64,000 bases of DNA, from positions 1-64,000 of the forward strand of contig NZ_FMVM01000025.1 in the NCBI RefSeq assembly GCF_900102085.1, read 5' to 3'. This DNA comes from Paenibacillus polysaccharolyticus. Its GTDB lineage: Bacteria > Bacillota > Bacilli > Paenibacillales > Paenibacillaceae. Positions within the stretch are counted from its first letter, which is position 1. The number at the start of each line of letters is the position of its first letter. Shown in pieces: positions 1 through 7,397 of this stretch. Made by a program: the position numbers and the translations under genes. The notes below the pieces were generated by a model. That model was not told the origin of the DNA. It saw nothing but the letters and a program-made list of their open reading frames with translations, and searched no databases.

Positions 1-1
1 C

Positions 2-119
2 GTTTGGTGGCGATGGCGGAGGGGTTCCACACGTACCCATCCCGAACACGACCGTTAAGCCCTCTAGCGCCGATGGTACTTGGACCGCAGGGTCCTGGGA
101 GAGTAGGACGCCGCCAAGC
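2..119 (+). rRNA. rrf: 5S ribosomal RNA
   Basis: The first 119 bases have the length and conserved blocks of a Bacillota 5S rRNA: a TGGTGGCGAT start, the CCCATCCCGAACACG loop region, the CGCCGATGGTA segment, and a 3' end GGACGCCGCCAAGC. The terminal helix pairs about bases 2-11 with 110-119. It is a structural RNA of the large subunit and is presumably the last gene of a 16S-23S-5S operon lying left of the window. RNase M5, its maturation enzyme in Bacillus, is encoded at 15679-16224. Confidence 0.95.
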
Positions 120-124
120 AAAGA

Positions 125-158
125 ACCACTGCCGATGATGTTCGGTGGTGGTTTTTAT
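125..158 (+). terminator. rRNA operon intrinsic terminator
   Basis: An 11-bp stem, two of its pairs G-T wobbles, joins bases 125-135 with 142-152 around a 6-base loop and runs into a T-rich tract. It directly follows the 5S RNA. Confidence 0.85.
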
Positions 159-349
159 TTTGTTCATTTATATGAAAGTATAAAAGATAGCTCCTATCAA
201 AGCGTAAAGCTCTGACAGCTTCGTTATGGGAAGGTAACATTTTTGTTACGGATGGCAGGGATAAAACCAGTATAATAGGACTATGTTAAATATGCTAAAA
301 GTACCTGACCGAAGAGCTGGATTGTGCAGCTGTGAAAAGGAGGGTGTGT

Positions 350-790
350 GTGTTAAGTTGGCGGAGAGTTGGACTCCACTCGCTTCTGTTGCTTTGTCTG
401 GTAATTGTTCTTGCAGGATGCGGTGAAGCTTCAGGATCTGTATGGATCTCATATGAAGGTGCAGTTAACGAAAAGAGTTTCCCTGTACCCAAAGTAGCAA
501 ATAAATCTGACCAGTCCGAAAACAATTCGGATATGGATTATGTTCGATATACGTTGTCTGGAATCAGTGAAAGCACAAGTTTGCCTGAGGTATATCTTAA
601 CGAGATTAAAAGTTGGGGTTGGACAGAAAGGCAAGCAAAGCGTTCATCGAATGCTTCAAGTAACGTTCATGTTTTCTCAAAGGATGGCCATATTGTACAG
701 TTGGCTGTGCATGATGGTTCGTTTACTTTAATGGTTCCCAGAAATGAAACGACCCAGACGACAGTAAAGTCACTGGAAGAAGAGAACTAA
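350..790 (+). CDS. Small secreted lipoprotein of unknown function
   Basis: A protein of about 146 residues opens with a basic stretch, a hydrophobic helix (about residues 11-22) and a lipobox LAGC with the lipidated cysteine at residue 24, so it should be anchored on the outer face of the membrane. The rest is polar, rich in Ser, Asn and Glu, with no domain I recognise. I place the start at GTG 350, because AAGGAGG (337-343) lies 6 bases before it. An upstream in-frame GTG at 332 precedes that ribosome-binding site and would lengthen the protein by 6 residues. The gene stands alone between the rRNA operon and a convergent membrane-protein gene. Lipoprotein nature is well supported; function is unknown. 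Confidence 0.75.
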   Translation: MLSWRRVGLHSLLLLCLVIVLAGCGEASGSVWISYEGAVNEKSFPVPKVANKSDQSENNSDMDYVRYTLSGISESTSLPEVYLNEIKSWGWTERQAKRSSNASSNVHVFSKDGHIVQLAVHDGSFTLMVPRNETTQTTVKSLEEEN

Positions 791-843
791 CGTATTGTTT
801 GAAAGCGTACGATTTAACATTGTGATGTTCTTATAAAGTGAAG

Positions 844-873
844 TTCTCATCAATACGATGAGGGCTTTTTTTG
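844..873 (+). terminator. Possible terminator after the lipoprotein gene
   Basis: CTCATC (846-851) pairs with GATGAG (857-862) over a 5-base loop, followed by GG, C and a T7 tract. The stem is short. Confidence 0.5.
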
Positions 874-1000
874 TGTTACTACAAGTTGAAAGATTCCAGT
901 ACATGCGAACTTTGTTAAATATAAGTTACATTGAAGGCTCGAGTGAGTTAGCGGAGCTGAGTAATCATTCAAAATGGATAAGGATGAACACACTTATATT

Positions 1001-1055
1001 TGTGGATAGAAGAGAGGAGAGAATAAAAAGGTTATCCACAGTGGATAACCTTTTT
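1001..1055. promoter_or_regulatory. DnaA-box cluster and 31-bp palindrome
   Basis: Bases 1025-1039 and 1041-1055 are a perfect 15-bp inverted repeat around one central base. It contains a consensus DnaA box TTATCCACA (1032-1040, plus strand) and an overlapping TTATCCACT on the minus strand (1040-1048). A third box with one mismatch, TGTGGATAG, lies at 1001-1009. The repeat ends in A5/T5 tracts, so with an opened 7-base loop it could also be a bidirectional terminator between the two convergent genes. Confidence 0.55.
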
Positions 1056-1083
1056 GGAGAAGGACAACGAATAGAACTATTTT

Positions 1084-1608
1084 TTACTGTAAGTAATAAG
1101 AGACATCTTGATCATTTAATTTAATAAGACCATCTTTACGTCCACGAGATAGAATGAGTATTACGTATAGGCGTGGTCCAAGCAACCACAGATGCCAGAA
1201 TATAAGGGAAAGCGTAAAGGAGACTGGAGACCATAGCATGCACACGGTAATGATACACAATCCAATCCAGCTCATATTCAGATGAACTCGGACAAACATG
1301 CGGTAACTAAAGTGCTGATCTGGTATATAGCCAAACCAAGGCATACGCAGGTTCCAGTGCCAACGCTTGGCATACGAGGTGCGAACGAGTAACAATATAG
1401 TTCTGGCAATGACATAATGGATCCAGACGGTAATCGGCCCTGCCAGTAAAAAGAAGAAGAGGCCGTTCCAGGAGAAGGCAAGCAGATTAAAGATGAGCAT
1501 GATAACAGGTAGACAGAGGTAGCTGTATATAACGCTACGAGCGATAGCTTTTTTTTTCAGAAGACGATACTGATAAAAGGTTGCCTTATTCTCCGGTTCG
1601 GCGATCAT
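1084..1608 (-). CDS. Multi-pass membrane protein of unknown function
   Basis: A 174-residue protein with at least four strongly hydrophobic segments (about residues 25-45, 47-72, 108-128 and 130-153) separated by short basic loops rich in Arg and Trp. It lacks a signal peptide or any enzymatic motif I can name. The start ATG at 1608 has a clear AAGGAGG ribosome-binding site just upstream on the minus strand. It is transcribed toward the lipoprotein gene, with the DnaA-box palindrome between the two 3' ends. No counterpart sits here in B. subtilis, where xpaC and yaaN occupy the neighbourhood. It may be specific to this lineage. Confidence 0.7.
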   Translation of the reverse strand: MIAEPENKATFYQYRLLKKKAIARSVIYSYLCLPVIMLIFNLLAFSWNGLFFFLLAGPITVWIHYVIARTILLLVRTSYAKRWHWNLRMPWFGYIPDQHFSYRMFVRVHLNMSWIGLCIITVCMLWSPVSFTLSLIFWHLWLLGPRLYVILILSRGRKDGLIKLNDQDVSYYLQ

Positions 1609-2020
1609 ACGATTATAAATCCTCCTTCAAATTTACGAGTACGTGATAGATTGGTGTATACATATGTATGGAGAGATAAAGGTGTTGATGAAATAATTAG
1701 TGTCGCAGATAGGACTTTGTTATCGTTATCATATCTTATTTATCGGCTGAGTTTCCAAGTTTTTTTAAGGTTATTATATCGTAGTTTGAATCAGTTTGAA
1801 TCTGCATGGAGAAATCCCTTGTTGTTTCATGGAAGCGGGAGAGGTTGCAGGTCAAGAATAAACGTGACTTGGGACAGTACTATGTATATTTTCTGTACAG
1901 ACACCTATTAAGGGATAGGCGAATATATATATTTTATAGAAAGAAAGCACTATGAAAATGTTTAAAATAATAGAAACTGTGCAATACTGATAGTAAACGT
2001 AAAACAAGGTGGGATGGTTC
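1609..2020. other. Gene-free AT-rich stretch between the divergent membrane protein gene and gin
   Basis: About 410 bases between two divergent genes, presumably carrying both promoters. I see a 12-bp palindrome ATACATATGTAT and a direct repeat of TTATCGTTATC-like sequence, but no convincing promoter pair. The one long plus-strand reading frame here lacks a ribosome-binding site and has no recognisable protein character. Confidence 0.4.
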
Positions 2021-2206
2021 ATGGAAGAACATGCCGAACACACATGTATCATTTGCGAGCAACGGAAGAGAGAAGGCATTTTTATTGTATCTGAATTCAT
2101 ATGTGATGCTTGTGAAGCAGAGATGGTTCACACCGATGCGCAGGATGCGAAGTATAACTTTTTTATTCATCAGATGAAACAGATTTGGGTGCAAAAGAAC
2201 GCTTAA
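2021..2206 (+). CDS. gin: Gin, anti-sigma-G factor (CsfB family)
   Basis: A 61-residue protein with two zinc-ligand pairs, CIIC at residues 9-12 and CDAC at 28-31, the zinc-knuckle layout of Gin/CsfB. In B. subtilis this protein binds and inhibits sigma-G in the forespore so that late genes are not expressed early, and csfB sits at the same place between the rRNA operon and yaaO. The start is ATG 2021, seven bases after AAGGTGGG. An upstream GTG at 2009 overlaps that site. I did not find a clear sigma-F promoter. Its functional partner is probably active on the sigma-G promoter of sspF at 18612-18641. Confidence 0.85.
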   Translation: MEEHAEHTCIICEQRKREGIFIVSEFICDACEAEMVHTDAQDAKYNFFIHQMKQIWVQKNA

Positions 2207-2267
2207 AGGACGTTATATGCTTCACTGTGAAGTTAGAAATTTATATGATCAATATGAATGATTATAT

Positions 2268-2290
2268 AGGGGCCCGAGAGGCCTTTTTTT
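2268..2290 (+). terminator. gin terminator
   Basis: GGCC (2271-2274) pairs with GGCC (2280-2283) across a 5-base loop, extendable by G-T pairs, and runs into T7. Confidence 0.7.
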
Positions 2291-2395
2291 GTTGGAGAGG
2301 GTATTACCTTGTCTGACTTGTGCAGAAAGCGTATGCTGAAATAAAGAATGGAGATGCATGTTTTACGAAAATAACAGTTACAGGATGGATATCTT

Positions 2396-4174
2396 ATGAA
2401 TGAACATAATACATCAGGTGTAGGAAAAAAAAGGGCTCCATTATATGAAGCATTGCTCGCATATCGTGATTCGAAGCAGCGTTCATTTCATGTGCCAGGA
2501 CATAAAAATGGACAAGTCTATCATCAATGGATGAATCAATCCGAGGGGACAGAAGATGCTCTGCAAAAAGGGATAGTAGATCATACAGAAACCGGGGATA
2601 TTTTAGGAAGAGAACAAAGGAGACAGGAGGAAAATGTAAAAGAGGGAGAACAGACTGTTTTTTCTGCAGATTATTCCTTGAAGGATACAGATCAATCCAG
2701 ACATGTTGTACCCGTACGTGCTTATCTGGACATGATGGAGATGGATGTTACGGAGATTACGGGTACGGATGATCTTCACCATCCTGAGGGAGTGATCAAG
2801 GAAGCACAGGACTTGGCGTCGGATTGTTTTGGTGCAGAGGAAAGTTTCTTTCTAGTTGGAGGAAGTACAGCAGGCAACCTGTCTTTATTACTAACGATCT
2901 GTGATGAGCCAGGCAGTATTGTGCTGGTGCAGCGTAACGTACATAAATCGGTTATTCATGGACTGATGTTAGCTGGCGCAAGGGCAGTATTTCTGGAGCC
3001 GTGGGTTGACCCTGAATCTGGACTTGCTGTCATGCCGTCTATTGAGACGATCCAGGCTGCTGTCCAGAGATATCCTGAGGCAAAGGGTGTATTCGTCACG
3101 TTGCCAAATTATTATGGCATGGGCGCGGATCTGACACCCATTGCTGAGGTTTGCCACGAGGCAGGCATGCCACTACTCGTGGATGAAGCGCATGGCGCGC
3201 ATTATGGGCAACATCCGGAGCTGCCCGTGTCTGCACTGTCCTGCGGAGCGGACGGTGTAGTGCAGTCGACGCATAAGATGCTGGCCGCATTCACCATGGG
3301 AGCCATGTTGCACATTCAGGGGCCGAGATTGAATCGGCCCCTGCTTCGGCAACGTCTGGCCATGGTGCAAAGCTCAAGCCCATCCTACCCTGTGATGGCT
3401 TCGCTTGATCTATCGCGCCGGCTATTGCATGTACACGGCGCCGATGCTTTCACGGCAGGGCTTGCCGCCGTGAAAGCATTGAAGCGCGGCCTCGCGGAGC
3501 TACCGCGCTTCCAGTTGTTGCAGCCTGCGGATTCGCTGCAACAGGAGCCGGCCTACGGCAATGAAAATCCGGCGGCGCTGCCTGGCCGCCAAGGATACAC
3601 CGCTCAGGACCCATTCAAGGTCGTCATATATGACGACACAGGGGTACTGAGCGGTTACGGGCTGCAGCAGCAGCTGGAAGCTTGCGGCTGCGTGCCAGAG
3701 ATGAGCGACGAACGGTACGTCGTCCTGCTCTTCAGTCTTGGCTCCACATTGCAGGATGCGGAGCATGTGTTACAGGCTTTACGGCATATTAACGTTGCCT
3801 ACAAGCTAGAGCATTCACTGGAGTCAACTGCGCCTGTTAGGACGGCTTCTCAAACTCAGACTGATCCTCCAATCTATGTTTCCACGTGGAACAATATAGA
3901 AGATCGTGAACGCTTATCAGAGCCTGTTGCTTTCTCCCTGCAACCGATAATAGAGAGGGATACGATCGTAGTTCCAATCGAAGACTGCGCAGGATATCGG
4001 TCGGCGGAGATGGTTATTCCATATCCTCCAGGTATTCCACTGGTGTATCCCGGCGAGCGAATAAGTTCAAAGATTGCTGAGCGAATTCGAATTCTACGCG
4101 ATGGAGGAGCCAAATTTCAGGGGATCTCAGATCATATGTATCAGAAAATAAAAGTCATGAAACCTGAGTCATAG
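2396..4174 (+). CDS. yaaO: PLP-dependent Orn/Lys/Arg decarboxylase family protein (YaaO-like)
   Basis: A 592-residue fold-type I PLP enzyme. The HVPGHKNG substrate-loop motif is at residues 32-39, DEAHGAHYG lies in the large domain, and the Schiff-base lysine is K294 in STHKM. A C-terminal Orn/Lys/Arg decarboxylase domain includes PYPPGIPLVYPGE. The family decarboxylates basic amino acids; the substrate here cannot be read from sequence. Compared with B. subtilis YaaO there is an extra polar segment at about residues 42-113, between HVPGHKNG and DVTEITGTDDLHHP. The third quarter of the gene (about 3300-3780) is much more GC-rich than the flanks. The ribosome-binding site before ATG 2396 is weak (AGGA). 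It precedes tmk, as in B. subtilis. Confidence 0.88.
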   Translation: MNEHNTSGVGKKRAPLYEALLAYRDSKQRSFHVPGHKNGQVYHQWMNQSEGTEDALQKGIVDHTETGDILGREQRRQEENVKEGEQTVFSADYSLKDTDQSRHVVPVRAYLDMMEMDVTEITGTDDLHHPEGVIKEAQDLASDCFGAEESFFLVGGSTAGNLSLLLTICDEPGSIVLVQRNVHKSVIHGLMLAGARAVFLEPWVDPESGLAVMPSIETIQAAVQRYPEAKGVFVTLPNYYGMGADLTPIAEVCHEAGMPLLVDEAHGAHYGQHPELPVSALSCGADGVVQSTHKMLAAFTMGAMLHIQGPRLNRPLLRQRLAMVQSSSPSYPVMASLDLSRRLLHVHGADAFTAGLAAVKALKRGLAELPRFQLLQPADSLQQEPAYGNENPAALPGRQGYTAQDPFKVVIYDDTGVLSGYGLQQQLEACGCVPEMSDERYVVLLFSLGSTLQDAEHVLQALRHINVAYKLEHSLESTAPVRTASQTQTDPPIYVSTWNNIEDRERLSEPVAFSLQPIIERDTIVVPIEDCAGYRSAEMVIPYPPGIPLVYPGERISSKIAERIRILRDGGAKFQGISDHMYQKIKVMKPES

Positions 4175-4274
4175 AAAAAGTACTCTTGCAGTTCCCAGCG
4201 AGCAATGCCCTGCTTCATGACAAGGGTGGTCTTGAAACTAAGTCGTATGGTTGAAAAAGGACTAACGTTTCATG

Positions 4275-4303
4275 TTGGAGGAAAAGCCACCTTATAGTAT
4301 GAT
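4275..4303 (+). promoter_or_regulatory. Sigma-A-type promoter for the tmk cluster
   Basis: TTGGAG (4275-4280), 17-bp spacer, TATGAT (4298-4303). It lies about 160 bases before tmk in an otherwise gene-free 290-base interval. Confidence 0.55.
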
Positions 4304-4464
4304 AGAAAGAAAAACTAGCTTGTATTATTTTTGAGTTATTAAATGCAGTTGTTTAACAATACACCTCTGGGCGAAGGAAATCATATCTTGAAGCAAGAGG
4401 GTCTAGGCATATGCATAATAGCCATGAATGGATGCAGCAATGAATACAGAAAGCAGGGAAGCAT

Positions 4465-5112
4465 ATGCAGGGCAGAGGTAAATTCATTACGCTGGAAGGA
4501 GGAGAGGGATCGGGGAAAACAACGATGATCGGCAGGATCGGTTCGTATTTTGAGAAACGGGGTATACCCTACGTAGTCACAAGAGAGCCTGGCGGAATTG
4601 AGATTGCAGAAAAAATACGTAGCATCATCCTCGATCCTCTTCATACGGCGATGGATGCACGAACCGAAGCACTGCTCTATGCTGCCGCACGCAGTCAGCA
4701 TCTGGCGGAGAAGGTAGAGCCTGCACTGGAAGCTGGCAAAACCGTGATTTGTGATCGGTTTGTAGACAGCAGTCTTGCTTATCAAGGGTATGCTCGAGGC
4801 CTCGGAATTGAGAATGTATGGGCAATCAATCGTTTTGCCATTGGAGATCTGATGCCGGACATGACACTTTACCTGGACATTGAGCCAGAACAGGGGCTTG
4901 GCCGAATTGAAGCTCATGATGGTCGTGAAGTGAATCGTCTTGATCTGGAGAACCTGGAATTCCATCGCAAAGTACGTGAAGCTTACTTCTTGCTTCAGAA
5001 ACAGTTTCCGGAGCGTATCCAAGTTATTGATGCTTCACAGACCCCGGATGAGGTAGAGAAAGCGATGATTTTGTCGCTAGAAGCCGGGATTTTGAAGGAT
5101 TTTGACGAGTAA
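4465..5112 (+). CDS. tmk: Thymidylate kinase
   Basis: This cytoplasmic 215-residue enzyme phosphorylates dTMP to dTDP for DNA synthesis. The P-loop GGEGSGKT occupies residues 12-19, the dTMP-binding REPGG residues 40-44, and the DRF/SSLAYQG block residues 97-108. Length fits the family. The start ATG 4465 follows a modest CAGGGA site; a good sigma-A-like promoter lies at 4275-4303. It begins the tmk-darA-yaaR-holB-ricT-yabA series seen in most Bacilli, where nucleotide supply, clamp-loader and replication-control genes are kept together. Confidence 0.97.
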   Translation: MQGRGKFITLEGGEGSGKTTMIGRIGSYFEKRGIPYVVTREPGGIEIAEKIRSIILDPLHTAMDARTEALLYAAARSQHLAEKVEPALEAGKTVICDRFVDSSLAYQGYARGLGIENVWAINRFAIGDLMPDMTLYLDIEPEQGLGRIEAHDGREVNRLDLENLEFHRKVREAYFLLQKQFPERIQVIDASQTPDEVEKAMILSLEAGILKDFDE

Positions 5113-5174
5113 TTGTCTAATATATAGACAGGGCATGTTGTTAGAAGTGCTTATTATAAAGGAGGTTATGCAGG

Positions 5175-5504
5175 ATGAAACTGATTGTTGCGATTATACA
5201 GGATAAAGACAGCAACCGATTATCCAGTGCATTGGTCAAAGCGAATTTCCGGGCAACCAAGCTTGCCAGTACCGGTGGATTTTTGAAGGCAGGCAACACG
5301 ACGTTTATGATCGGTGTCGATGATAGTCAAGTCGAATCCGTTATGAATGTCATTCGCAGCAGCTGTAAGGTTCGTGAACAGCTCGTAACTCCGGTTACAC
5401 CGATGAGCGGAACGACCGACTCTTACCTGCCGCTGCCTGTTGAGGTCCAAGTTGGTGGAGCAACTGTATTTGTTCTTCCAGTAGATCGTTTCGAGCATTT
5501 CTAA
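5175..5504 (+). CDS. darA: DarA, cyclic-di-AMP receptor of the PII-like family
   Basis: A 109-residue PII-like protein (YaaQ/DarA/PstA). In B. subtilis, Listeria and Staphylococcus this trimer binds cyclic-di-AMP between subunits; its output is still unsettled. Family features seen are the start MKLIVAIIQDKD, the glycine-containing loop TKLASTGGFLKAGNTTFMIG (about residues 29-48), and the C-terminal FVLPVDRFEHF. AAAGGAGG (5158-5165) precedes ATG 5175. A second cyclic-di-AMP device, the ydaO riboswitch, occurs 8 kb downstream, so two parts of the same signalling network share this window. A 350-base structured gap follows. Confidence 0.93.
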   Translation: MKLIVAIIQDKDSNRLSSALVKANFRATKLASTGGFLKAGNTTFMIGVDDSQVESVMNVIRSSCKVREQLVTPVTPMSGTTDSYLPLPVEVQVGGATVFVLPVDRFEHF

Positions 5505-5858
5505 TCCGGTTTCGCAGATGAACTCCATGAGTGTTTTTCATTTATCGATAGCATGACTGCATCTTGCATGATGATAACGAAGGATGTAAAAGGACGTATC
5601 CGGTATGCATACGTGCCACTTATGGAGCGCCCTTCTTGATGACAAGAACCGGCACACTCTCTCCCAAAGGAGACTTTATTCCGAAATAATATGCTTCTTC
5701 TGGGAGAGGCGACTTAGAATACAATCGTAGATAAGACTATCTTTCTACCATTATATATACAGTGTATCTCAACCTATAAGGTCCATCTTACGCACAGGCG
5801 CAATGCGCTCTGTGCTGATGTGCGATTGGCCTAACGATGATAGAAAGCAGGCGTGTCC
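5505..5858 (+). other. Gene-free region with a stack of inverted repeats (candidate structured RNA)
   Basis: This 354-base gap holds four nested or successive inverted repeats. GTATGCATAC is a palindrome at 5603-5612. GTGCC (5613-5617) pairs with GGCAC (5651-5655) and encloses TTCTTG/CAAGAA (5633-5638 with 5643-5648). CTCTCCCA (5659-5666) pairs with TGGGAGAG (5701-5708). CACAG-GCGC (5793-5801) pairs with GCGC-T-CTGTG (5805-5814). None ends in a T tract, so they are not ordinary terminators. No open frame with a ribosome-binding site is present. Confidence 0.4.
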
Positions 5859-6302
5859 ATGAAAATCAATCCTGGATTCAGACCGCTACAGACTGGAATC
5901 AATACGAATGATTCAGGCTCAAAGCCGGTTCAATCCAAAAACTTCTCTGATATGATGAATCACCAGGGAGAACGTGCTTCCCAAGCAGAGCTCAACCGCC
6001 GATTAAGCGAAATCCAGCTTCAGGGTGATCGTTTGGCTCGATCCATGACGATTCGTGAACTGAAAGCATATAAACAGCTTGTCAAAAGATTTCTGGAAGA
6101 GACGGTCCGCCGTGGTGTATCTATGAAAGAGACAAGGGGTTGGGATCGCCGGGGCAGGGGTAAACGATATAAGCTTATTGATGAGATTGACTCTGCTCTG
6201 TTATCTATGGCAGATGAATTACTGGATACAGAAGAGGGGAAAATCTCTCTTTTGCAACAAGTAGGAGAAATTCGGGGAATGCTTATTAATTTAAGCTTCT
6301 GA
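5859..6302 (+). CDS. yaaR: YaaR family protein (DUF327)
   Basis: A soluble, highly charged protein of about 147 residues. After a polar N-terminal third it has a predicted helical core (from about residue 45: SEIQLQGDRLARSMTIRELK) rich in Arg, Lys and Glu, as in the YaaR/DUF327 family; function is unknown. ATG 5859 follows an AGCAGG site at 8 bases; the GTG at 5853 is too close to that site. The stop is 9 bases before holB, with holB's GAGGAGG site between, so the two are co-transcribed. The family is maintained between darA and holB across Bacilli. Confidence 0.85.
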   Translation: MKINPGFRPLQTGINTNDSGSKPVQSKNFSDMMNHQGERASQAELNRRLSEIQLQGDRLARSMTIRELKAYKQLVKRFLEETVRRGVSMKETRGWDRRGRGKRYKLIDEIDSALLSMADELLDTEEGKISLLQQVGEIRGMLINLSF

Positions 6303-6311
6303 GGAGGAAGT

Positions 6312-7283
6312 ATGTCCTTTCAACAGATTATGGGTCAGCAGGCAGCCAAGCAATTGTTACAGAGCAGTTTGAGACGTCAGGCCATCAGTCATGCATATTT
6401 GTTTAGCGGTCCATCTGGAAGTGGGCAGTTACAGACAGCAATGGCGTTTGCCAAGGCAATCTTCTGCACAGAGCTTGAGGATGACGCTTGCGGGCAATGT
6501 CTTGAATGCCGCAAAGTAGAACATGGAAACCATCCAGACCTTACGATGCTTGCGCCGGATGGAAATAACATTAAAATAGATCAGATTCGGGATTTGCAAC
6601 GCATTTTCTCTTACCGTTCAGAGGCGGGGCATCCCAAAGTATATATTATAGAGCAAGCTGAGAAAATGACGGTTCAAGCGGCAAACAGCTTGTTGAAGTT
6701 TCTGGAGGAACCTCAAGTTCCGGCGGTTGGAATTCTGATTACAGATAATGGACAAGCCATGTTGCCTACCATTCGCTCACGTTCTCAGATGGTGCCGTTC
6801 AGTGCACTGAATCCGGAGGAAATGCTTCAATCGTTGATCGAGGAAGGTTATCCTGCGAATCTTGCACGGTCTGCCGTCCATTTAGCGTCAGGATTGGAAG
6901 CATGTAGAGAAATTCTCCAGCAGAATTGGTTTGCAGAAATTAGAAACGTAATGTTACAATTAGGGAAGGAGTCCCTGGGCAGAGGAAGTACATCTTTGAT
7001 CTCGGCACAGCAGAAGCTTTTCAAAACAGGACTCTCGGAACACCTGGACATGCTGCTTAGTTTGTTCCATTTGTGGTTTAGGGACATGCTGTATGTTCAG
7101 TATGGTAGGCATGAACATATCGTTTTTATAGATCAGTTAGACATGCTGTCTCAGTTGGCACATACCCGCAGCACAGAGCAGTGGGTCTCCTATATGGATT
7201 TGGCCGCGGCATGCAGAAAAAAATTGCGTTTTAATGTCAATGGCCAGCTTTGTCTGGAGCAATTTTTGATCGGTTTGGCATAA
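6312..7283 (+). CDS. holB: DNA polymerase III subunit delta' (clamp loader)
   Basis: A 323-residue AAA+ protein of the clamp loader that places the sliding clamp on DNA. The Walker A-like segment GPSGSGQ is at residues 33-39, four zinc ligands are C52, C60, C63 and C66, and LLKFLEEP and TIRSRSQ motifs follow. The Walker A lysine is replaced by Gln, and the usual SRC motif reads SRS. Delta' is generally not an ATPase, so this fits a structural role, but B. subtilis HolB keeps the lysine. GAGGAGG precedes ATG 6312. It is followed by a possible short ORF and ricT. Confidence 0.95.
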   Translation: MSFQQIMGQQAAKQLLQSSLRRQAISHAYLFSGPSGSGQLQTAMAFAKAIFCTELEDDACGQCLECRKVEHGNHPDLTMLAPDGNNIKIDQIRDLQRIFSYRSEAGHPKVYIIEQAEKMTVQAANSLLKFLEEPQVPAVGILITDNGQAMLPTIRSRSQMVPFSALNPEEMLQSLIEEGYPANLARSAVHLASGLEACREILQQNWFAEIRNVMLQLGKESLGRGSTSLISAQQKLFKTGLSEHLDMLLSLFHLWFRDMLYVQYGRHEHIVFIDQLDMLSQLAHTRSTEQWVSYMDLAAACRKKLRFNVNGQLCLEQFLIGLA

Positions 7284-7297
7284 GAGTGGAGGATCGC

Positions 7298-7393
7298 GTG
7301 AGTTCCAATCCTATGCAAACGGTTATAACTTCGGCGGGTTCCCTAAGAAGTCAGGGCTTCAGACGAAGTGGGGTTGGCTTACAAGGGGGTTAA
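7298..7393 (+). CDS. Candidate 31-residue ORF between holB and ricT
   Basis: GTG 7298 lies 6 bases after a good GTGGAGG site (7286-7292) and opens 31 codons ending TAA at 7391-7393, within the ribosome-binding region of ricT (AAGGGGG, 7383-7389). The predicted peptide is Ser/Gly/Arg rich, with no hydrophobic segment or known motif. Its stop is 4 bases before the ricT TTG start, a spacing typical of translational coupling. It may be a real small protein or a coupling leader; conservation alone would decide. No function is assigned. Confidence 0.35.
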   Translation: MSSNPMQTVITSAGSLRSQGFRRSGVGLQGG

Positions 7394-7397
7394 TTTT

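Noticed and set aside
1651..1911. 86-codon plus-strand ORF
   Set aside because: No ribosome-binding site, odd composition, in a divergent promoter region.
4381..5022. 213-codon minus-strand ORF opposite tmk
   Set aside because: Shadow of the tmk frame; no ribosome-binding site and no protein family character.
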